A program made the position numbers and the translations under genes. Shown here piece by piece: positions 24,795 to 35,958 of a stretch of 64,000 bases of DNA. The stretch spans positions 4,154,001 through 4,218,000 of the forward strand of contig NZ_OZ255701.1 in NCBI RefSeq assembly GCF_965276875.1, in the 5' to 3' direction. Position 1 is the stretch's first letter. Each line of letters opens with the position of its first letter. The notes beneath the pieces were generated by a model. It was not told where the DNA came from and did not search any database. It was given only the letters and a program-made list of their open reading frames with translations. Origin of the DNA: Lichenicoccus sp965276875. Lineage in GTDB: Bacteria; Pseudomonadota; Alphaproteobacteria; Acetobacterales; Acetobacteraceae.

Positions 24795-25972
24795 ATGTCA
24801 GAGCCTGCAGCCCCACTTGCCGAGGGTCCCTTGGCCACCACCCCGCTCGACGCGCTGCACCGTGCGGCAGGGGCGCGCATGGTGCCGTTCGCCGGCTACG
24901 CGATGCCGCTGCACTACAAAGCCGGTATCCTCTCCGAACATCTCCACACGCGGACTGCTACTGGCCTGTTCGACGTCTCCCATATGGGCCAGATCAGGCT
25001 GCTTCCACGCTCCGGGCAAGTCGCCGATGCCGCGTTGGCGCTGGAGCGGCTGCTTCCCGCTGACCTCGCCTCGCTCCCCCCAGGGCGACAGCGCTACGCC
25101 CTGTTCACCAATGCCCGCGGCGGCATCCTCGACGATCTGATGGTGGCCAACACCGGCGAGGCGCTCCTGCTGGTGGTTAACGCCGCCTGCAAATGGGCCG
25201 ATCTCGGCCACCTCACCGCCCATCTCGCGGCCGTGTGCGACATCGAGCCCCGCTTCGACCGCGCCCTCGTGGCCTTGCAGGGACCGGGCGCGGAGTCGGT
25301 GCTGTCGGCACTCGCCCCGGAAGCCGCCGCGATGCGCTTCATGGATGTCCGGACGATCGAGATCGCGGGTGCGACATGCCTGATCTCGCGCTCGGGCTAC
25401 ACCGGCGAGGACGGCTACGAGATCAGCATCGCCGCTGACGACGCCGAGCGAATCGCCGCCCTGTTGCTGGCCCAGCCGGGTGTGTTGCCGATCGGCCTCG
25501 GCGCCCGCGACAGCCTGCGCCTGGAGGCTGGACTCTGTCTCTACGGGACCGATCTCGATCCGCTTGTCACCCCCGTCGAGGCGGCGCTGGAATGGTCGAT
25601 CGGCAAGAGTCGCAGGCCGGGTGGCGCGCGCGCCGGCGGCTTTCCCGGTGCCGACATCATCCTCGAGCAGTTGGCCAACGGTGCTGCGCGTCGGCGGGTC
25701 GGGCTGTTGCCGGAGGGCAGGGCGCCGCTGCGCGCCGGCACGCGCCTCTATGCCAGCGAGGATTTCACCGGCAGCCCGCTCGGCATTGTCACGTCCGGCG
25801 CCTTCGGCCCGAGTCTGTCGGCACCCATGGCGATGGCCATGCTCGACATCTCTCAGGGCATGGTGGGCGGCTCTCTGATCGCGGACCTGCGCGGGCGCCC
25901 GGTTCGCGCGCACATCGCACCGCTGCCCTTCGTGACACCCGGCTTCAAGCGACCCCCTGCAAGGACAGCATC

Positions 25973-25976
<4 letters not shown>
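24795..25976 (+). CDS. gcvT: Glycine cleavage system T protein (aminomethyltransferase)
   Basis: A 393-residue protein that transfers the methylene from the lipoyl-bound aminomethyl group to tetrahydrofolate. LHRAAGARMVPFAGYAMPLHY, GLFDVSHMGQI, ALQGPGAESVL, SRSGYTGEDGYEIS and GARDSLRLEAGLCLYGTDL are the T-protein motifs, including the folate site Asp/Arg. The ATG at 24795 is preferred; a GTG nine bases upstream is in frame. It overlaps gcvP as ATGA and is controlled by the riboswitch upstream. Confidence 0.96.
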
Positions 25977-28867
<2,891 letters not shown>

Positions 28868-28875
28868 CGGCTGTA

Positions 28876-29334
28876 CTATCCGATTACTGCCGGCAGGCTT
28901 TCGAACGGATCGTGAGCGGACACGGGAAGGTCCCGAAAATGCCGCAGGTTGCGCGTCAGGACCGTATAGCCCCGGTTTGCGGCGGTCGCCGCGATCGCCA
29001 GATCGGCCCATCCCGGCTCCAGACCCGCCGCGCGCGCCCGGTCGGAGAGCGTGCCGAGCCGTCTCGCGACCGCGACATCGAGCGGCAGGATGCGGGCGCT
29101 GTGCAGATGTAGCAGCGTCTCCAGCCAGGCGGCCAAGCGGTCCGCCTTTTGCGCTGCACCCTGGCGACGGGCCTTGGCGATCCCGTCCTCGACTTCGGCC
29201 ACGGTGATGACCGACAAATAGAGGGTGTTGCTGTGGCACTCCATCCAACGGATCAATTCGGGAGTGTGCTGGGCCTTCGCTGGCGCGCTGGCGGAAAGGA
29301 CATTGGTGTCGAGCAGATACACCCGCTCACACAT
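28876..29334 (-). CDS. VapC-type PIN-domain toxin
   Basis: A 152-residue PIN-domain ribonuclease. VYLLDTNVLS carries the first acidic residue (Asp9), TVAEVEDGI the second, and GWADLAIAATAANRGYTVLTRNLRHF the C-terminal Asp/Asn pair of the active site. VapC toxins cut tRNA or rRNA and are held inactive by the partner antitoxin. The start overlaps the antitoxin gene by 8 bases, the usual toxin-antitoxin order. It converges with gcvP. Confidence 0.92.
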   Translation of the reverse strand: MCERVYLLDTNVLSASAPAKAQHTPELIRWMECHSNTLYLSVITVAEVEDGIAKARRQGAAQKADRLAAWLETLLHLHSARILPLDVAVARRLGTLSDRARAAGLEPGWADLAIAATAANRGYTVLTRNLRHFRDLPVSAHDPFESLPAVIG

Positions 29335-29569
29335 CCACCTCGCGCGGCCCGCTGGTGTCCCGTTCGGGGAGATCGCCCGGCTCGATCGGCGCGGCCATCA
29401 GCAGACGCCCGAAGGACGGCACGCGCGACAAGCGCTCCCAATCCTCGAAGCTGAGTACAACGGCCTCGCGCCGGCCATGCCGGGTGATGATCGACGGCTC
29501 GCCCTGTTGGGCGTGGTCGATCACGGCGGACAGCGTGGCCTTGGCGCTGCGAAGCTGGATTTCGTACAT
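29327..29569 (-). CDS. Phd/YefM-type antitoxin
   Basis: An 80-residue protein. MYEIQLRSAKATLSAVIDHAQQGEPSIITRHGRREAVVLSFEDWERL is the Phd/YefM DNA-binding fold; the acidic, proline-containing tail (PIEPGDLPERDTSGP) is the toxin-wrapping segment. It is expected to bind its own promoter at the palindrome 15 bases upstream. A second ATG 12 bases upstream (29581) is possible. The same frame is open far upstream into the methyltransferase remnant, but that fusion is an artefact of the frameshift there. Confidence 0.88.
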   Translation of the reverse strand: MYEIQLRSAKATLSAVIDHAQQGEPSIITRHGRREAVVLSFEDWERLSRVPSFGRLLMAAPIEPGDLPERDTSGPREVDV

Positions 29570-29583
29570 GATGGACTCCATGC

Positions 29584-29596
29584 GACTACTGTAGTC
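29584..29596. promoter_or_regulatory. Palindromic operator candidate of the toxin-antitoxin operon
   Basis: GACTAC and GTAGTC are perfect 6-base arms around a single central T, located 15 bases before the antitoxin start on the minus strand. Phd/YefM antitoxins autorepress through short palindromes at this position, so this is the likely operator. Confidence 0.55.
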
Positions 29597-29640
29597 ACAA
29601 TAGGACACCAAGGCGGCCAACGCAAGCGATTGCAGCGTTG

Positions 29641-30595
29641 TCAGCCCCGCCGCCCGAGGCCGCGAAGCCGGCGCAGCGGCGCGGTCAGCCGCCAGCTTCG
29701 CGAGTGCCGCAGCATGGCCAGCTCCGCCTGCAGACGCAGCATCGCGTCGTTGTCCTTCGGCTCGGCCGCATGCCGCTGCACCGCCCACTCCCAGCTTGAG
29801 GCGATCAGTCCGGCGTCGTTCGAGGGCAGCAGATGCACGAAGAAATCCAGGCTGTTCGGCGCGGTGGCTGTGCATTGCGTGCAGGCGAACCCGATCAGCC
29901 CGTAGGCGGCGAGCTGGCGCATCAGGCGGGCGAAGCTCAACGGGGGTGAAAACCCAGCAATGCACGTCGTGGTAGGCGCCCTCGCGCAGGGCATGTTCCA
30001 TCACCGCGACGGCGTCGTCGTAGAGTTGGCGCGTGTGCGGCGGTTCGAGGCCAGATGTGCCGCTCCAGGCGTGTTGCAGATCCAGCGGCGCCACGTTGAG
30101 CATAAAATCCAGGATTTGCCGGGACCCGGGGACGATCGCGCCGGCACGCGCGGCCAGGATCACATCGGCGGCCGAACTGCTCTCGCGGCGATAGTCAAAG
30201 CAGTAGCGTCGGTCCGGCACGATCAACCGCACCGTGCCGTCGGGATGCAGCACCGATTTGAGCTGAGCGAGCCAGCCGATCAGGTCGGGCACATGCTCGA
30301 TGACGTGCGAGGCGACGACGTAATCGAAGCGGTCTCCCCCACAGGCCGCGTTCAGGTCGCCGCCGCTCCAGACGATGTCGACGTCAACGATCCGCGGCCC
30401 TGGCACGTGCGGATCGCGGCGATATTTCTCGCGCAGTTCCGCGGTGCCGACATGATCGACGTAGAGAACGCGGGCCTCCGACTTGCGCAGGATCGGGTTG
30501 TGCAGCGGGCCGATCTCCAGGCCGCGGGTCGCCGCGAGATCGAGGCCGGCCAGCAGCGCGAGGCGCCGGTCCGTCGGTGGAGCATCCTGCGTCAT
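29641..30595 (-). pseudogene. SAM-dependent methyltransferase, frameshifted
   Basis: The 5' part (from 30595) encodes a methyltransferase: GLEIGPLHNPIL (motif I region), DYVVASHVIEHVPDLIGWL, LHPDGTVRLIVPDRRYCFDYRR. After DVHCWVFTP the frame breaks at a run of five C on the coding strand (29942-29946). The continuation is one frame away: LSFARLMRQLAAYGLIGFACTQ...FFVHLLPS...HSRSWRLTAPLRRLRGL, ending at 29641. Removing one C restores a 317-residue protein with the SRSWRLTAPLR tail common in cell-surface glycan enzymes. A real frameshift, phase-variable tract or sequencing error are all possible. Confidence 0.75.
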
Positions 30596-30647
30596 GGCAG
30601 TCCTGTCTCATTCATGCGGCGTGCCGGCAAGCGTCGGGCCTGCAATT

Positions 30648-30664
30648 GACATCGACCCGATGTC
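30648..30664. promoter_or_regulatory. Perfect inverted repeat before the fab operon
   Basis: GACATCG and CGATGTC are exact 7-base arms around ACC, about 43 bases before the fabD start. The left arm overlaps TTGACA (30646-30651), an ideal -35 box. A repressor bound here would block transcription of fabD-fabG-acpP-fabF. The binding protein is not identifiable. Confidence 0.45.
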
Positions 30665-30706
30665 TCCCCCATGTCCCGGGTTGTCGTTCTGGAGCGGATC
30701 CGCCTG

Positions 30707-31678
30707 ATGCCTGTTCATGCCGTCGTCTTTCCCGGACAAGGCAGCCAGTTCGCCGGCATGGGACGCGACCTCGCCGCCGCCTTCGCGCCGGCGCGCGAGG
30801 TGTTCCAGGAGGTGGACGAGGCGCTCGGCGAACGGCTGTCCAAGCTGATGTTCGCCGGTCCCATCGAAGAGCTGACCCTGACCCGGAACACGCAGCCGGC
30901 CCTGATGGCGGTGTCCATGGCCGTGCTGCGTGTGCTCGAACGCGAAGGCGGCTTCGACCTCGCGGCCCGGGCGGCCCTCGTCGCCGGCCACTCGCTCGGC
31001 GAATATACGGCGCTGGCGGCGGCCAACAGCCTGGGCGTTGCCGACACCGCGCGATTGCTGCGTCTGCGCGGCGATGCCATGCAGCGCGCGGTGCCGGCGG
31101 GGGAGGGTGGCATGGCGGCGCTGATCGGTGCCGAGTTGGAGCAGGCACGCGAGATTTGTGTCGCGGCCGCCGTGCTTCGTATCGAGGGGGCACCCGACCG
31201 CATTGAGGTGCTTGAGGTCGCCAACGACAACGGCGGCGGCCAGGTGGTGATCTCCGGCGCCGCCGGGGCCATCGGCCGCGCGCTCGAGATCGCACGCGAG
31301 CGCGGCGTGCGCCGGGCGATGGTGCTGCCCGTCTCGGCACCCTTTCATTGCGCGCTGATGGCGCCTGCTGCCGACGCGATGCGTGAGGCGCTGGGCGCGG
31401 CGCACATCGCGCCGCCAAGGCTGCCGGTGATCGCCAACGTCACCGCGGCCAAGGTCGCCTCGCCGGATGCGATACGCGACCTGCTGGTGCGCCAGGTGAC
31501 CGGCACGGTGCGCTGGCGCGAGAGCGTGCAGGCGATGCTGGCCATCGGCGTGGACGATTTCATCGAACTCGGCGCCGGCAAGGTACTCTCGGGCCTCTGC
31601 CGCCGGATCGCGCCGGATGCGCGTGCGCGATCGGTCGGCACCCCCGAGGAGATCGAGGATCTGCTGAGGTCTTTCTGA
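30707..31678 (+). CDS. fabD: Malonyl-CoA:ACP transacylase FabD
   Basis: A 323-residue enzyme that loads malonate onto ACP. FPGQGSQFAGMG is the N-terminal signature, Ser96 in GHSLGEY the acyl-carrying nucleophile, and SAPFHCALM carries the catalytic His. The C-terminal ELGAGKVLSGLCRRI is typical. MPVHAVVFPGQ is taken as the start; an upstream ATG would add 12 residues. It opens the fatty-acid synthesis operon. Confidence 0.96.
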   Translation: MPVHAVVFPGQGSQFAGMGRDLAAAFAPAREVFQEVDEALGERLSKLMFAGPIEELTLTRNTQPALMAVSMAVLRVLEREGGFDLAARAALVAGHSLGEYTALAAANSLGVADTARLLRLRGDAMQRAVPAGEGGMAALIGAELEQAREICVAAAVLRIEGAPDRIEVLEVANDNGGGQVVISGAAGAIGRALEIARERGVRRAMVLPVSAPFHCALMAPAADAMREALGAAHIAPPRLPVIANVTAAKVASPDAIRDLLVRQVTGTVRWRESVQAMLAIGVDDFIELGAGKVLSGLCRRIAPDARARSVGTPEEIEDLLRSF

Positions 31679-31700
31679 CCAAGGATGACGGGGGCGCTGC

Positions 31701-32441
31701 ATGTTCAGGCTCGACGGCAAGATGGCGCTGGTGACCGGGGCCTCGGGCGGCATCGGCGGCGCGATTGCCACCATGCTGCACGCCCAGGGTGCCACGGTGG
31801 CACTCTCCGGCACCCGCGAGGCGGCGCTCGCGGATCTCGCGGCCCAGCTCGGCCCGCGCGCGCATGTCTGTCCCGCCAACCTCGCCGACCCGGCGGCACC
31901 CGACGCCTTGATCGCCGACGCCGAGCGCAAGACAGGCCAGGGCGTGGATATTCTCGTCAACAATGCCGGCCTGACCCGCGACGGGCTCACTTTGCGGATG
32001 AAGGACGCTGACTGGGATCTGGTGCTCGATGTCGATCTGGGGGCGCCCTTCCGGCTTTGCCGCGCGGCGCTGAAAGGCATGGTGCGGCGGCGCTCCGGCC
32101 GGATCATTTCGATTGCCAGCGTGGTCGGCGCCACCGGCAATGCCGGCCAGTCGAACTATGCCGCCGCCAAGGCCGGGCTGATCGGCATGAGCAAGTCCCT
32201 CGCAGCCGAGGTCGGCTCGCGCGGGATCACCGTCAATGTCGTCGCGCCCGGCTTTGTTGCGACGGCGATGACCGATGGGCTGCCCGAGGCGCAGAAGGAA
32301 AAGCTCGCGGCCGCGATCCCGCTTGGTCGTCTGGGCACGCCCGAGGACATCGCCGCCGCGGTGCTGTATTTCGCCTCCACCGAGGCGAACTGGGTCACCG
32401 GCGCGACATTGCATGTCAATGGCGGGATGGCGATGCTCTAA
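31701..32441 (+). CDS. fabG: 3-oxoacyl-ACP reductase FabG
   Basis: A 246-residue NADPH-dependent SDR that reduces beta-ketoacyl-ACP. TGASGGIGG is the cofactor motif, NNAGLTRDGLTLRMKD the FabG-specific NAGI region, and SVVGATGNAGQSNYAAAKAG gives the Ser-Tyr-Lys triad. The end TLHVNGGMAML is canonical. It lies 22 bases after fabD in the fab operon. Confidence 0.96.
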   Translation: MFRLDGKMALVTGASGGIGGAIATMLHAQGATVALSGTREAALADLAAQLGPRAHVCPANLADPAAPDALIADAERKTGQGVDILVNNAGLTRDGLTLRMKDADWDLVLDVDLGAPFRLCRAALKGMVRRRSGRIISIASVVGATGNAGQSNYAAAKAGLIGMSKSLAAEVGSRGITVNVVAPGFVATAMTDGLPEAQKEKLAAAIPLGRLGTPEDIAAAVLYFASTEANWVTGATLHVNGGMAML

Positions 32442-32592
32442 TCGATACCCCGCCTTGGGGCGCCGCCTTGGCGTGCGATGAAATTCCATGCTAATCGCCC
32501 GCTGCTTTGTCCGCAGCCGGCCGGCTCGCAAAGGACAGGACGAACGAGTTCGAACCGCCCATCTTTCCCGGGCAAAGAGGAAGCAGAGTCAG

Positions 32593-32832
32593 ATGAGCGA
32601 GATCGCCGACAAGGTCAAAAAGATCGTCGTGGAACACCTCGGCGTCGAAGAGAGCAAGGTCACACCGGAGGCTTCCTTCATTGACGATCTGGGTGCCGAC
32701 AGTCTCGATACGGTCGAGCTGGTGATGGCCTTCGAGGAAGCTTTCGGCGTCGAAATTCCCGAGGACGCCGCCGAGAAGATTTCCACCGTCAAGGACGCCA
32801 TCGACTATATCGAAAAGCAGAAGACGGCCTGA
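32593..32832 (+). CDS. acpP: Acyl carrier protein
   Basis: A 79-residue acidic carrier of fatty-acid intermediates. Ser37 in GADSLDTVELVMAFEEAF receives the phosphopantetheine arm. The start is the ATG of MSEIADKVKKIV; the longer open frame from 32488 is leader sequence. The 151-base gap from fabG may hold an additional promoter, as acpP is usually expressed more highly than its neighbours. Confidence 0.97.
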   Translation: MSEIADKVKKIVVEHLGVEESKVTPEASFIDDLGADSLDTVELVMAFEEAFGVEIPEDAAEKISTVKDAIDYIEKQKTA

Positions 32833-32845
32833 GGTCCGATTCGGC

Positions 32846-34132
32846 ATGAGCGGATTCCTCACCGGCGTCGATCGGGAGCGGCGGGTCGTCGTCACCGGCC
32901 TCGGCATCGCGGGTCCGCTCGGCGTCGGGATCAAGCCGTTCTGGGATCGGCTGATCGAGGGTGACACCGGGATTGGCCGGATCACGTCGTTCGACCCGTC
33001 CGGCCTCGCGGCACAGGTGGCGGGTGAAGTGCCCATTGGCAATCGTGCGTCCGGCGGGCTCGACCTCTCCGAATGGATCCCGCAAAAGGATCAGAAAAAG
33101 ATGGACCGCTTCATCCATCTCGGTCTGGTCGCAGCCTTCGAGGCGGTCGAGGATTCCGGCTGGATGCCGCAGGATGAAGACGATCGCTGCGCCACGGGGG
33201 TGATGATCGGCTCCGGCATCGGCGGCCTGCAGACCATCTACGACGCCTCCGTCCAGGTGCATGAGGGCCGCGCCCGGCGGCTGTCGCCGTTTTTCATTCC
33301 GTCCGCGCTGATCAACCTGGTCTCCGGTCATCTCTCGATCCGCTATGGCTTCAAGGGTCCGAACCATTCGGCGGTGACCGCCTGCGCCACCGGCGTGCAC
33401 GCCATCGGCGACGCCGCCCGGCTGATCGCGCTCGGCGACGCCGAGGTGATGATCGCCGGCGGCACCGAGGCCGCGGTCTGTCCGCTCGGCATCGCCGGGT
33501 TCTGCGCCTCGCGCGCCCTCTCCACCGCGTTCAACGAGACGCCCGAGCGCGCCTCCAGGCCGTGGGACCGCGACCGCGACGGCTTCGTCATGGGCGAGGG
33601 GGCCGGCATCGTCGTGCTCGAGGAATACGAGCATGCCCGCGCCCGTGGCGCCACCATCTATGCCGAGGTGCGCGGCTACGGGCTGTCTGGCGACGCCCAT
33701 CACATCACTGCCCCCGCGGAGGGGCATGCCGGCGCCCACCGCGCCATGATGGCGGCCCTGCGCAACGGCCGGCTGACCCCGGCCGACATCCAGTATGTGA
33801 ACGCGCACGGCACCTCGACGATGGCCGACGACCTCGAACTGGACGCAGTCGAGCGGCTGTTCGGCGCGCACGCGCGCGGGCTTGCGATGTCCTCGACCAA
33901 ATCCGCGACCGGCCACCTGCTTGGGGCGGCAGGCGCCATCGAGGCGATCTTCTGTATCCTGGCGATCCGCGACGGGGTGGTGCCACCGACGCTGAACCTG
34001 GATGCGCCAAGCCGTGAGAGCGTGATCGACCGGGTTGCCCACACTGCCCAGGAGCGCCGGGTCAGTGTGGCGTTGTCGAACAGCTTCGGCTTCGGCGGCA
34101 CCAACGCCAGCATCCTACTCGGCGCACTCTGA
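32846..34132 (+). CDS. fabF: 3-oxoacyl-ACP synthase II FabF
   Basis: A 428-residue condensing enzyme that elongates acyl-ACP with malonyl-ACP. The active-site Cys180 is in VTACATGVHAIGDA, the two histidines in NAHGTST and SATGHLLGAAG, and the C-terminal SNSFGFGGTNAS is diagnostic. It follows acpP by 13 bases. Confidence 0.96.
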   Translation: MSGFLTGVDRERRVVVTGLGIAGPLGVGIKPFWDRLIEGDTGIGRITSFDPSGLAAQVAGEVPIGNRASGGLDLSEWIPQKDQKKMDRFIHLGLVAAFEAVEDSGWMPQDEDDRCATGVMIGSGIGGLQTIYDASVQVHEGRARRLSPFFIPSALINLVSGHLSIRYGFKGPNHSAVTACATGVHAIGDAARLIALGDAEVMIAGGTEAAVCPLGIAGFCASRALSTAFNETPERASRPWDRDRDGFVMGEGAGIVVLEEYEHARARGATIYAEVRGYGLSGDAHHITAPAEGHAGAHRAMMAALRNGRLTPADIQYVNAHGTSTMADDLELDAVERLFGAHARGLAMSSTKSATGHLLGAAGAIEAIFCILAIRDGVVPPTLNLDAPSRESVIDRVAHTAQERRVSVALSNSFGFGGTNASILLGAL

Positions 34133-34150
34133 CCGCGTCGGTGCACCGGA

Positions 34151-35107
34151 GTGCGCTGGCTCCTGGGTGCGGCACTTGTCCTGGCGGTGCTGTTGCTCGG
34201 CGCGCGCGCGCTCTACGAACGCTCCGGGCCGCTGCCGCACGCGCAAGCCATCGTGGTGCCGCACGGCCCCGTGAACCTGGCGGCCGCCGCCCTGCAACAA
34301 GCGGGCGCGCTGCCGGCCGGACCGGTCGCGTCACAAGTTTTTCGTGTCGCGGCCCGGCTGACCCGCGGCGACGGCCCAATCCGTGCCGGCGAGTTCGCCT
34401 TCCCGGCGCACGCCTCGCTGCAAGCCATGCTGCATGTGCTGCGCACCAGCCCGCCGGTGCAGCATGAGCTGACCATCCCCGAAGGCCTGACCGCCGCGCA
34501 GATCGCGCGGCGCATCGCCCAGGCCGAGGCGCTCTCGGGCCCGACGCCGGTGCCCGCCGAGGGCAGCATCCTGCCGCAGACCTACGACTATGTGCGCGGC
34601 ACCACACGCGCCGCCCTGGTCGCCAGGATGCAACAGGCGATGGCCCGGCAGGTCGCCGCGATCTGGGCCAAGCGCGACCTGAACGCGGGCCTCGCCGACC
34701 CCGACGAGCTGGTGATCCTGGCCAGCATGGTCGAGCGCGAGACCGCGCGTCCGGCCGAGCGGACGCTGGTTGCGCGCGTCTTCCTCAACCGGCTGCGCCT
34801 GGGCATGAAGTTGCAATCGGATCCGACGGTGATCTACGCCGCCGCCGGCGGCCTCGGCCCGCTGCCGCGTCCGCTCAGCCGCGCCGACCTCGCTCTCGAC
34901 AATCCCTACAACACCTATGTCGTCACCGGTCTGCCGGTGGGCCCGATCTGCGCGCCGGGGGTGGCGGCACTCCAGGCGGTGGCGCACCCGGCGGCCAGCG
35001 ATGCGTTGTATTTCGTGGCGGACGGCACCGGCGGCCACAGCTTCTCCAACTCGCTCGCCCAGCATCTGCGCAACGTCGCCCATTGGCGCGCGGCGGCCAC
35101 GCCGTGA
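34151..35107 (+). CDS. mltG: Endolytic murein transglycosylase MltG
   Basis: A 318-residue inner-membrane protein with one N-terminal helix (WLLGAALVLAVLLLGARAL) and a periplasmic YceG domain. It cuts nascent glycan strands and so sets their length. The catalytic glutamate is in ILASMVERET; LQSDPTVIYA, YNTYVVTGLPVGPICAPG and FVADGTGGHSFSNSLAQH are the other conserved motifs. A GTG start lies 19 bases after fabF. Placement after the fab genes is common in alphaproteobacteria. Confidence 0.94.
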   Translation: MRWLLGAALVLAVLLLGARALYERSGPLPHAQAIVVPHGPVNLAAAALQQAGALPAGPVASQVFRVAARLTRGDGPIRAGEFAFPAHASLQAMLHVLRTSPPVQHELTIPEGLTAAQIARRIAQAEALSGPTPVPAEGSILPQTYDYVRGTTRAALVARMQQAMARQVAAIWAKRDLNAGLADPDELVILASMVERETARPAERTLVARVFLNRLRLGMKLQSDPTVIYAAAGGLGPLPRPLSRADLALDNPYNTYVVTGLPVGPICAPGVAALQAVAHPAASDALYFVADGTGGHSFSNSLAQHLRNVAHWRAAATP

Positions 35108-35958
35108 GCGAGCCGGTCGCCGCGATCACCGGTGCGACCGGTGGCATCGGGCGCTGCATCGCCCTCGGTCTCGCCGAGGCCGGATACGGTCTGTTCGTGA
35201 TCGGCCGTGACCCGCACCGGCTCGATGCCGCGCGGGACTGGATCGTCGCGCGGGCGCCGCAGAGCCGCGGACGCATCCGTGTAGTCCAGGCCGATCTGTC
35301 ATCGCTCGCGCAAACCCGCGACGCCGGGCTGCGCGTGCTTGCGCAAACCGACCGGCTCGACCTGCTGATCAACAATGCCGGGACGCTGTCGCCGCGTCGC
35401 GTGCTCACCGACGAGGGGTTCGAGCGCACGCTCGCGGTCAATCATCTGGCCCCCTTCGTACTGACCCATACGCTGCTGGAGACGCTGCGGCGCACGGGTC
35501 GCGCGCGCATCGTCAATGTCGGCTCGTCGACCTCGGACCGTGCGCGCATCGATCCGGACGACCTGCAAGGCGCGCGGCGTTGGCGCATGGTGCGCGCCTA
35601 CGCCACCTCGAAGCTGGCTTTGCTGATGACGAGCCTGTCGCTGGCGCGGACGCTGCCGCCGCCCGAGGTCAGCATCAACGTCGTGCATCCCGGCATGGTG
35701 GCGACCGGGCTGGTGCGCAATCCGGGCGTGGTCGGCCTGGCGTGGCGGCTGATGGCGCCGTTCCTGCTCACCGAGGCGCAGGGTGCGCAAACGCCGCTGC
35801 ATGTCGCGTTATCGGCGGCCTGCGCGCAGGTTAGCGGCCAATACTGGAAACGATGCCAGCCGGCGGCGACGAATCCGCGGGCCGCGGATCCGGCGCTGTG
35901 TGCCCGGGTGCTGGCAGGCACGGAGGCGCTTTGCGCGGCGTGGCTGCCGAGGCGCTGA
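35104..35958 (+). CDS. Short-chain dehydrogenase (retinol-dehydrogenase-like)
   Basis: A 284-residue SDR starting with GTG, overlapping mltG as GTGA. TGATGGIGR is the cofactor motif, LLINNAGTLSPRRV the NAG motif, VGSSTSDRARIDPDDL and YATSKLALLM the Ser/Tyr/Lys triad, and NVVHPGMVATGLVRN the region after it. The layout follows the retinol dehydrogenase/WWOX-like branch. The substrate is unknown. The last 128 bases overlap the convergent SDR gene. Confidence 0.85.
   Translation: MSEPVAAITGATGGIGRCIALGLAEAGYGLFVIGRDPHRLDAARDWIVARAPQSRGRIRVVQADLSSLAQTRDAGLRVLAQTDRLDLLINNAGTLSPRRVLTDEGFERTLAVNHLAPFVLTHTLLETLRRTGRARIVNVGSSTSDRARIDPDDLQGARRWRMVRAYATSKLALLMTSLSLARTLPPPEVSINVVHPGMVATGLVRNPGVVGLAWRLMAPFLLTEAQGAQTPLHVALSAACAQVSGQYWKRCQPAATNPRAADPALCARVLAGTEALCAAWLPRR

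Noticed and set aside
29327..30595. A 422-codon minus-strand frame joining the methyltransferase to the antitoxin
   Set aside because: The frame is continuous only because of the single-base shift at 29942-29946. The middle section (about 29570-29940) is low-complexity Ala/Arg sequence antisense or out of frame to the real methyltransferase C-terminus, and the antitoxin has its own start and operator.
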